A stretch of 12,461 bases of DNA from Propionibacteriaceae bacterium (GTDB lineage Bacteria > Actinomycetota > Actinomycetes > Propionibacteriales > Propionibacteriaceae), in the NCBI GenBank assembly GCA_003153855.1, contig PMBM01000025.1, positions 12,221 to 24,681 of the forward strand, in the 5' to 3' direction. A model generated the notes under the pieces. That model did no database searches and was not told the origin of the DNA. It saw only the letters and a program-made list of their open reading frames with translations. Below, piece by piece: positions 6,228 through 12,461 of this stretch; the first letter of the stretch is position 1; every line of letters begins with the position of its first letter. The translations under genes and the position numbers were made by a program.

Positions 6228-9200
6228 GGGCCATCGGTCGTCACCCAGACGTTCTCGTACACCGGAAGCGTGGCCACCTTCACCGTGCCCGCAGGCATCT
6301 CGGCGTTGACGATCACGGTCACGGGCGGTGAGGGGGGCAACGGCGGTGCCGATGCCACCCCCGCCCCGGCAGCGGGCGGCTACCGAGGCGTCGTCACCGG
6401 CACCGTCGCGGTGACCCAGAACCAGGTGCTCACGGTCGGCGTGGGCGGGGGCGGTGCCACGGGTGCCAGTCGTACCAACGCGAGCACAGCGGCTCCGAAC
6501 GGTGGCACCAACCCCGTCGGCGGGTACGCCGGAGGCGCCGGCGGCAAGGCGGGTGCGAACGGGTCGTCGGGCGTTGGCGGCGCGGGTGGCGCGGCCTCCC
6601 TCCTCACGATCAGCGGCGCGAACGTGGTCGCCGGCGGCGGTGGAGGAAGCGGCGGCAGCGGCCAGTACGCATCCACCCAGGGACACACCGCCACAGCGAC
6701 GTACCTCGGCCGTACAGACAGCATGTCGACCAGCGGCCAGACCGGCGTCAACGCGAACGACGCCTGCCTGGCGACGAGCTGCGCAAACAACGACGGCGGC
6801 GGCTCAGGCGGTGGTGGCGGCGGCGCCCTGGGCGGCGCTCAGGGCCTGATCCAGTTCGGCGCTGGCACCTCGAACGAGTGGTACGGCTTCGGAGGCTCTG
6901 TCGGCCTCAACTCGACCGCGTCCCTGTCCGGGCTCACCGCCTCGTACCAGTACTACTCCGACAACAACGCGCCCGGCTCCGTGGTCATCTCGTACACCAC
7001 CGGCTCGCCCGCAGCCCCGACGGCTGTCAGCGGCACCGCGGCGAGCAACGCGGTCAACCTCATCTGGACCGCGCCGACCGATACCGGCCAGTCCGTGATC
7101 ACCGACTATCTCGTGCGGTACAGCAGCAACGGCGGCACCACCTGGAGCAGTCCCGTCGACATGGGCTCCACCGACACCTCCGGCACCGTCAGCGGCCTGA
7201 CCAACGGCACGGCCTACGTCTTCCAGGTCGCCGCCGTGAACGCGGTCGGTACGGGCGTCTACTCGGCGTCGTCCTCGTCGGTGACGCCGCTGGGCCCGCC
7301 ATCCGCGCCAGGAATCTCAGCCGTCACGGCACAGGATGGCGCATTGGGCCTGTCGCTCTCCGCACCCTCAACGGGTGCTCCCGTGACCGGTTACGACTAC
7401 CGGGTCAACGGCGGGTCGTGGATCGCGGTGGCATCCGCATCGACGTCCATCGTGATCCCCGGCCTGGTCAACGGCACCTCGTACACGGTCGAGGTCCGAG
7501 CTGAGAGCGCTGTGGGAGTGGGTGCCGTGTCTGCTCCTGCCTCCGGGACCCCGCTGGCCGTGCCCGGAGCGCCGACGATCAGCTCGTTGGCCGCCTCGAA
7601 CGGCGCGGTCTCCGTGGAGTTCGCGCCGGGCTTCAACGGCGGCAGTGCCATCTCGTCGTACGCGTACCAGCTCAATGGCGGCAGCTGGGTCTCCGTGAGC
7701 GGAACCTCCAGCCCGATCCAGATCATGGGTCTGACGGCCGGCACCACCTACTCCGTGGCGCTCCGCGCCGTGAACTCGGTGGGCCCGGGGGCGTCCTCTG
7801 CCCCCGCTTCGGTCACGACACCCGCGCTGCCTGGCGCCCCGACCATCAGCTCAGCCGCCGCCGGCGACGGAACAGCGCTCGTGAGCTTCGCCTCGGGATC
7901 GACCGGCGGCTCTCCGATCCAGGGCTACGAGTACCAGACCACCTCGGCCGGACCGTGGACGACTGTTCCCGGATCGTCGAGCCCCGTGCTGATCACCGGG
8001 CTCACGAACGGAACGACGTACTCCGTGAGGATTCGCGCGACCAACGCGGTGGGCACTGGGTCCGCATCCACCGCGGCTCCCGTCACTCCGGCAACAGTCC
8101 CGGGTGCTCCGTCGATCGTCGGTGACACGGTGGCCGGCGGCGAGGCGACCCTCTCTGCCGACTTCACTGCCCCCTCGAGCAACGGCGGCTCCGCCATCAC
8201 CAACTACCAGTACTCGACCGACGCGGGTGCCACCTGGCGCCTGCGCACCGACGGCGCCGGTGTCGACAGCCCTGTCGTGATCACGACGCTCTCGAGCGAC
8301 GGGACCACGCCGCTCACGAACGGAGTCACCTACTCGGTCGAGCTCCGCGCCATCAATGCAGTGGGCGCCGGCATCGCATCGGCGGTGGCGACCGGCATCA
8401 GCAAGTCCGCCCCCCAGCAGCCCACCATCACCACGGTCACGCGCTCGAGCGGGGCCCTCGCCGTCAGCTTCACCGCCGGATCCAACGGTGGCGCAGCGAT
8501 CACCGCCTACGAGTACAGCGTCGACCACGGAGCCCACTGGGTCTCCACCGGGACGCTCGGCACCTCGTTCGTGATCAGCGACCTGACCAACGGCACCACG
8601 TACCCCGTGGAGGTGCGCGCCATCAACTCGGCCGGTACGGGCGCGGCCTCCGCATCCGTCACCGGCACGCCGGCCGGGTTGCCCGGCCAGCCGTCCATCG
8701 GCGGGGTCGCCCGTAGCGACAGGACGCTCACTGCAACGGTGAGCGTCGCCGACAACGGCGGTTCGCCCATCACGGCATGGCAGTACTCGACCGACGGTGG
8801 GTCGAGCTGGTTCACCGCATCGGGAACGACCAGCCCCCTGACGCTGACCGTGCTCTCCTCTGATGGCTCGACGCGTCTCGCGAACGGCACCGGCTACGCG
8901 CTCCAGGTCCGTGCGAAGACCGCCATCGGGACCGGCCCTGCCTCGCCGACCACGATCGTCGCTCCGGCCTCGGCGCCGACGGCTCCGTCGATCGCCGTGA
9001 CCGCGGGCAACACGAGCGCGAGCGTCAGCTTCGCACTCGGGACCGATGGCGGCTCGCCCGTGACGCAGGTCGAGTACAGCCTCGACGGAGGCGGCACCTG
9101 GACGTCCGCGGGAACCCTCTCGAGCCCCTTCACCGTCAGCGGACTGACCAACGGCACGACGTACTCGGTGAAGCTCCGCGCAGACAACGCGATCGGCGTG

Positions 9201-12200
9201 GGCGCGTCCTCCGTGCCCGCATCGACGACACCCCGCACCATCCCGGGTGCGCCCGGGTCGGTCGTCGTCGTCTCGAACACCGCATCGGCCGACGTCACCT
9301 GGACGGCTCCGACCGACAACGGCGGGGCCCCGGTCACGGGCTACACCGCCTCGGCGTACGCCACCGGCACCGGCACGACGGCCGTGTCCACCTGCACGAC
9401 GAGCGGCGCGACGTCCTGCTCGATTCCCGGCCTGACAAACGGCACGGTGTACTACGTCGAGGTCGCCGCGACGAACAACGCCGGCACGGGAGCGGCATCC
9501 TCGCCCCGCGTGCTGGTCACACCCCTCGCCCGTCCCGGGGCCCCCACGCTGAGCGCCCTCACCGTAGGTGACGGCAGCATCAGCGCCCCCTTCACTGCCG
9601 GCAGCGCGGGCGACCGCACGATCACGGGATACCAGTTCTCGCTGGACGGCGGTACGACCTGGGCAGCCGCGAGCGGTACGACCAGCCCGATCGTGATCAC
9701 GGGCCTGACCAACGGCACCCTCTACACGGTTGCTCTCCGAGCCGTGAGCTCCGCCGGTGTGGGCCTTGCCTCGAACACCCGGACCGGGACGCCGTACACG
9801 TACCCCTCTGCCCCCGACACGGCGACGATCGTCGCCAACGGTGGCAACGCCCAGATCACCGTCTCGTGGGCGGCCGCGAACCTCAACGGCGGGATCCTGC
9901 TCAACTACACCGCCACGGCCTTCACCGGCCTGACCAGCGGGTCGACGGCTGCGACCTGTACGACCACGACTCTCAGCTGCGTGATCACCGGGCTCACCAA
10001 CGGCACGACGTACTACGTCTCGTTGCAGACCCAGAACAGCGCGGCCATGTATAGCGTGCGGTCGGCCCCCCGGGTGCCTGCGACACCGTCGCTGCAGCCC
10101 GGCGCGGCAACCTCCCTCGTGGCGACAGCCAGCGACGCGACGGCCACGGTCTCGTGGACGGCTCCGATGAGCACGGGCGCCAGCGACATCAGCGGCTATG
10201 CGGTGTGGTGCTCCGCCAACGGCGGCGCGTACACGTCGTGCGGCACCACCACGTCCACCGCCACGGTGGTCACGGGTCTCACCAACGGCTCGAGCTACAC
10301 CTTCGAGGTGTTCGCGGTGAACTCCAACGGCACCGGACCCGCGAGTGCGGCATCCGGCCCCGTGACACCGCTCGCACCGGGGACGGTGCCCGTTCTCGCG
10401 GCAGCGACGTCGACGGTCAACGGTTTCACGTCGACGATCACCAACTACGACGCGGCGACGACGTACTCGGCGACCGCCAGCAGCGGCGCCACGGTCGCGG
10501 TGTCGGGCTCCGGGATCACGGTGACGGGACTCGCAGCAGGCGGCAGCGCAGCCATCACGGTCTCGGCCGTCAAGGCTGGCCGCGTCACGACGCAGGCGAC
10601 AGTCTCGGGCTCGGCGCTGTTGGCCGGGGTTACGCCGCTGTTCGGAGTGCCGACGCGTACGGCGGACGGCTTCACCTTCACGGTGACGAACTTCGACGCG
10701 ACCGCCACCTATGGGCTGGTGACGACCAACGGGACGGTCACGATGTCCGGGTCGACGATCACGGTGACAGGCCTGGCCGCTGCGGCCGGCAGCCTGGTCA
10801 CGGTGACCGTCTCGCACACCGGGTCCGCGGATGCGATGGCCGCCCAGTCGGGCACGGCGCTGGGTGCGGGGACGGTGCCGGTGTTCTCCGCCGCGACACC
10901 GCTCGCTGGCGGGTACCGGTTCACGATCACGAACTATGACGCGACGCAGACGTACACGCTGGTGCAAGCGGACGGCGGGACGGTGACGCGCGTCGGCAAC
11001 ACGGTGACGATCTCCGGGCTGGATGCTGGTGTTTCCTCGGGCACGACCGTGACGGTGGCGAGAGCCGGCTCTGTGAACGCCTGGGCGACGGAAACCGGGA
11101 CCTCACTGCCGAACGGCACGGCTCCGGTGGCGTCGGAGGTCACCAGTACTGCCGATGGGTTCACGTTCACGATCACCTTGCTGCCGGGCATCAGCTACGC
11201 GGTCAGCTCCGACGCGGGCACGGTGGTCTTGTCGGGTTCGATGGTGACGGTGAGCGGGTTGGCTGCGGGCGCCACCACGGTGGTTCACGTCACGGCATCG
11301 ACGCCGGTCGCGCTGGATGCGTCCACGAGTGTCTCGGGCTCCGCGTTGTTGGCGGGGATCACGCCGTTGTTCGGCGCGCCGACGAGTACGGCGGATGGTT
11401 TCAGCTTCTCGGTGACGAACTTCGACGCGGGCGCCAGCTACGCGCTCGTGGCCAGCGACGGCACGGCGACGATGTCCGGGTCGACCGTGACGGTGACAGG
11501 TCTGGCACCGGATGCCGGGAGCACGGTGACGGTGACGGTCTCGCTCACGGGGCACGTCGATGGGGTCGCGGCCCTGTTGGGCGATGCGCTGGGTGCGGGG
11601 ACGGTGCCGGTGTTCTCGGCGCCGACGCCGTTGGCCGGTGGGTACCGGTTCACGATCACGAACTACGACGCGGCGCAGACCTACACCTTCGTGCAGGCTG
11701 ACGGCGGGACGGTGTCGCGCGTCGGCGACACGGTGACGGTCTCCGGGCTGGCCGCCGATGTCGCGTCCGACACCACGGTGACCGTGGCGAGCGCGGGTCA
11801 GGTGAACGTCTCGGCGACACAGACCGGGAGGTCGCTGCCCGAGGGTACGGCCCCGGTGGCGTCGGACGTCACTCGTACTGCCGACGGGTTCACGTTCACG
11901 ATCACGTTGGTGCCCGGCACCAGCTACACGGTCACCTCCGACGCGGGCACGGTCGTGCTGTCGGGTTCGACGGTGACGGTGAGCGGGCTGGACGCTGGCG
12001 CGAGCGCGACGGTCCACATCACGGCATCGACGGCGGACGCGCTCGACGCGACCACGAACGTCTCGGGTTCTGCGCTGCTGACCGGGGTCACGCCGCTGGT
12101 CGGTGCGCCGACACGTACGGCTGATGGCTTCAGCTTCACGGTGACGAACTTCGACCCGGACGCCAGCTACGTGCTGGTGGCAACCGACGGTACGGCCACG

Positions 12201-12461
12201 ATGTCCGGGTCGACCGTGACGGTGACGGGTGTGGCCCCGGGTGCCGCGAGCACGGTCACGGTGACTGTCTCACAGACGGCGCACGTCGATGCGGTCGCCG
12301 CCCAGTCGGGCTCCGCGCTGTTGTCAGGGGTGACGCCGCTGTTCGGTGCGGTGACGCGTACGGCTGATGGCTACACCTTCACCGTGACGAACTTCGACGC
12401 GGATTCCAGCTATGCGCTGGTGGCGACCGACGGTACGGCCACGATGTCGGGGTCGACGGTG
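6123..12461 (+). CDS. Giant secreted/surface repeat protein, 3' end beyond window
   Basis: An uninterrupted frame of 2113 codons that is still open at the window end. The protein should be exported: an n-region with RRWR (8-11), a hydrophobic stretch (about 13-29) and an AAAA|G cleavage site after about residue 35. A glycine-rich domain follows (about 40-295), then twelve fibronectin type III-like domains (297-1420) and, from 1421, beta-rich repeats of about 80 residues. Such architectures belong to adhesins, matrix or stalk-like surface proteins; no enzymatic domain is visible. Composition is rich in Thr, Ser, Gly, Ala and Val, with about five lysines in all. Wall anchoring (LPxTG, S-layer-type domains or a C-terminal TM) would lie beyond 12461 and cannot be judged. 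GTG 6123 is preferred over ATG 6159 because of the Shine-Dalgarno site. The gene is divergent from the MFS gene and apparently has its own long leader. The exact role is unknown. Confidence 0.93.
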   Translation, partial: MYHIQSSRRWRFMTLATSVAVLCALVVAAPEAAAAGPSVVTQTFSYTGSVATFTVPAGISALTITVTGGEGGNGGADATPAPAAGGYRGVVTGTVAVTQNQVLTVGVGGGGATGASRTNASTAAPNGGTNPVGGYAGGAGGKAGANGSSGVGGAGGAASLLTISGANVVAGGGGGSGGSGQYASTQGHTATATYLGRTDSMSTSGQTGVNANDACLATSCANNDGGGSGGGGGGALGGAQGLIQFGAGTSNEWYGFGGSVGLNSTASLSGLTASYQYYSDNNAPGSVVISYTTGSPAAPTAVSGTAASNAVNLIWTAPTDTGQSVITDYLVRYSSNGGTTWSSPVDMGSTDTSGTVSGLTNGTAYVFQVAAVNAVGTGVYSASSSSVTPLGPPSAPGISAVTAQDGALGLSLSAPSTGAPVTGYDYRVNGGSWIAVASASTSIVIPGLVNGTSYTVEVRAESAVGVGAVSAPASGTPLAVPGAPTISSLAASNGAVSVEFAPGFNGGSAISSYAYQLNGGSWVSVSGTSSPIQIMGLTAGTTYSVALRAVNSVGPGASSAPASVTTPALPGAPTISSAAAGDGTALVSFASGSTGGSPIQGYEYQTTSAGPWTTVPGSSSPVLITGLTNGTTYSVRIRATNAVGTGSASTAAPVTPATVPGAPSIVGDTVAGGEATLSADFTAPSSNGGSAITNYQYSTDAGATWRLRTDGAGVDSPVVITTLSSDGTTPLTNGVTYSVELRAINAVGAGIASAVATGISKSAPQQPTITTVTRSSGALAVSFTAGSNGGAAITAYEYSVDHGAHWVSTGTLGTSFVISDLTNGTTYPVEVRAINSAGTGAASASVTGTPAGLPGQPSIGGVARSDRTLTATVSVADNGGSPITAWQYSTDGGSSWFTASGTTSPLTLTVLSSDGSTRLANGTGYALQVRAKTAIGTGPASPTTIVAPASAPTAPSIAVTAGNTSASVSFALGTDGGSPVTQVEYSLDGGGTWTSAGTLSSPFTVSGLTNGTTYSVKLRADNAIGVGASSVPASTTPRTIPGAPGSVVVVSNTASADVTWTAPTDNGGAPVTGYTASAYATGTGTTAVSTCTTSGATSCSIPGLTNGTVYYVEVAATNNAGTGAASSPRVLVTPLARPGAPTLSALTVGDGSISAPFTAGSAGDRTITGYQFSLDGGTTWAAASGTTSPIVITGLTNGTLYTVALRAVSSAGVGLASNTRTGTPYTYPSAPDTATIVANGGNAQITVSWAAANLNGGILLNYTATAFTGLTSGSTAATCTTTTLSCVITGLTNGTTYYVSLQTQNSAAMYSVRSAPRVPATPSLQPGAATSLVATASDATATVSWTAPMSTGASDISGYAVWCSANGGAYTSCGTTTSTATVVTGLTNGSSYTFEVFAVNSNGTGPASAASGPVTPLAPGTVPVLAAATSTVNGFTSTITNYDAATTYSATASSGATVAVSGSGITVTGLAAGGSAAITVSAVKAGRVTTQATVSGSALLAGVTPLFGVPTRTADGFTFTVTNFDATATYGLVTTNGTVTMSGSTITVTGLAAAAGSLVTVTVSHTGSADAMAAQSGTALGAGTVPVFSAATPLAGGYRFTITNYDATQTYTLVQADGGTVTRVGNTVTISGLDAGVSSGTTVTVARAGSVNAWATETGTSLPNGTAPVASEVTSTADGFTFTITLLPGISYAVSSDAGTVVLSGSMVTVSGLAAGATTVVHVTASTPVALDASTSVSGSALLAGITPLFGAPTSTADGFSFSVTNFDAGASYALVASDGTATMSGSTVTVTGLAPDAGSTVTVTVSLTGHVDGVAALLGDALGAGTVPVFSAPTPLAGGYRFTITNYDAAQTYTFVQADGGTVSRVGDTVTVSGLAADVASDTTVTVASAGQVNVSATQTGRSLPEGTAPVASDVTRTADGFTFTITLVPGTSYTVTSDAGTVVLSGSTVTVSGLDAGASATVHITASTADALDATTNVSGSALLTGVTPLVGAPTRTADGFSFTVTNFDPDASYVLVATDGTATMSGSTVTVTGVAPGAASTVTVTVSQTAHVDAVAAQSGSALLSGVTPLFGAVTRTADGYTFTVTNFDADSSYALVATDGTATMSGSTV
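6240..7010 (+). other. Glycine-rich N-terminal domain of the surface protein
   Basis: Residues about 40-295. It opens FSYTGSVATFTVPAGISALT, the usual first strands of a bacterial glycine-rich surface domain (VPAGV-type, variants seen in many secreted proteins). It then alternates Gly runs (GGEGGNGG, GGAGGKAGANG, GGGGGSGGSG, GGGSGGGGGGALGG) with short strands such as VVTGTVAVTQNQVLTVGVGGGG. It closes with PGSVVISYTTG, the typical last strand. A cysteine pair, ACLATSC, is the only one in this part. A compact beta fold with glycine-rich loops is likely; this is not a PE_PGRS protein because no PE domain is present. Confidence 0.65.
7011..10382 (+). repeat. Twelve fibronectin type III-like domains
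   Basis: Domain starts, set at the P-x-A-P-type opening, are 7011, 7296, 7563, 7830, 8100, 8412, 8682, 8976, 9243, 9534, 9804 and 10098. Lengths are 89-104 residues. Each ends with the FN3 signature (G)LTNGTTYxVxxRAxNxxGxGxxS, followed by a Thr-Pro linker. FN3 domains are rigid spacers and binding modules in secreted actinobacterial proteins. Domains 5 and 7 share an inserted SSDG(T/S)T loop. Domains 9, 11 and 12 carry cysteine pairs. The NG-T-rich loops and high Thr/Ser content would suit glycosylation, which is inference. Confidence 0.9.
10632..11360 (+). repeat. A-B-C higher-order repeat, copy 1 (729 bp)
   Basis: Units A1 (TPLFGVPTRTADGF), B1 (TVPVFSAATPLAGGYRF) and C1 (TAPVASEVTSTADGF) of 80, 82 and 81 residues sum to 243. 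Confidence 0.88.
11361..12089 (+). repeat. A-B-C higher-order repeat, copy 2 (729 bp)
   Basis: Units A2 (TPLFGAPTSTADGF), B2 (TVPVFSAPTPLAGGYRF) and C2 (TAPVASDVTRTADGF) have the same three lengths as copy 1, so the period is conserved to the base. A further A unit begins at 12090. Confidence 0.88.

Larger units (their letters stand above)
10383..12461 (+). repeat. Array of about 80-residue beta-rich repeats with 729-bp superperiod
   Basis: Nine units: R0 10383-10631 (83 aa), A1 10632-10871 (80), B1 10872-11117 (82), C1 11118-11360 (81), A2 11361-11600, B2 11601-11846, C2 11847-12089, A3 12090-12332 (81) and A4 12333-12461 (partial). The common core is ADGFxFTVTNFDAxxxY, then DGTxTxSGSTVTVSGL, then a TVTV strand and a closing SGSAL linker. 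The pattern resembles Ig-like repeats of actinobacterial surface proteins (NYD...SG..VTVTGL...SGSAL), for which I know no firm family name. A, B and C differ clearly from each other, while same-letter copies are close at both protein and DNA level. Confidence 0.88.

Noticed and set aside
6240..7010. PE_PGRS-type mycobacterial protein
   Set aside because: There is no PE N-terminal domain, a classical signal peptide precedes the region, and FN3 domains follow it.
7851..10967. A 1038-codon open frame on the minus strand opposite the FN3 and repeat region
   Set aside because: It mirrors the codon register of the plus-strand gene, is filled with Arg/Gly/Ala/His as expected from antisense reading of GC-rich repeats, and shows no domain, while the plus frame has clear FN3 signatures.
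11103..12017. Minus-strand open frame opposite the A-B-C repeats
   Set aside because: It is periodic Arg/His-rich antisense of the repeats, with no Shine-Dalgarno site and no motif.
10383..12461. CRISPR-like array
   Set aside because: The periodic DNA is translated repeats of about 240 bp in an open frame, not short identical repeats with unique spacers.

Overview
The window reads as chromosomal DNA from a high-GC Gram-positive bacterium (Actinomycetota). The evidence is the strong G/C bias at third codon positions, purine-rich Shine-Dalgarno sites such as GGAGGA, a GTG start on the largest gene, and protein families typical of actinomycetes (DUF664-type DinB, YCII, PtpB-like phosphatase, DHA2 transporters). 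The repeat style of the large surface protein suggests Micrococcales, but that placement is an inference.

Left part (1-5413) is an ordinary mix of small metabolic and stress-type genes. On the minus strand are a P1-family (DmpA/NylC-like) peptidase cut by the window edge and, overlapping it by 4 bp (ATGA), a PtpB-like tyrosine phosphatase. These two very probably form an operon. Behind them lies a short YCII-like coding remnant with a good ribosome binding site but no recognisable C-terminal half. A transglutaminase-like protein stands alone on the plus strand. A DinB/DUF664 protein, a two-helix small membrane protein and a 14-TM DHA2-type MFS exporter follow on the minus strand.

A 709-bp non-coding region (5414-6122) separates the divergent MFS gene from the plus-strand gene that fills the rest of the window. 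It carries several small inverted repeats and a pair of tandem hairpins built on a repeated 10-mer.

Right part (6123-12461) is one uninterrupted reading frame of 2113 codons that runs off the window. It encodes a giant secreted or surface protein: an N-terminal export signal, a glycine-rich domain of about 255 residues, twelve fibronectin type III-like domains, and then an array of about 80-residue beta-rich repeats. From the second unit onward the repeats form an exact 729-bp (243-residue) A-B-C higher-order repeat. The third A copy has a C-type end and is followed by another A. The protein is almost free of lysine, and its mature cysteines come in close pairs. This giant repeat protein is the most interesting element here. 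No complete new defence, CRISPR or mobile system is visible, and no tRNA, rRNA or insertion sequence was recognised.
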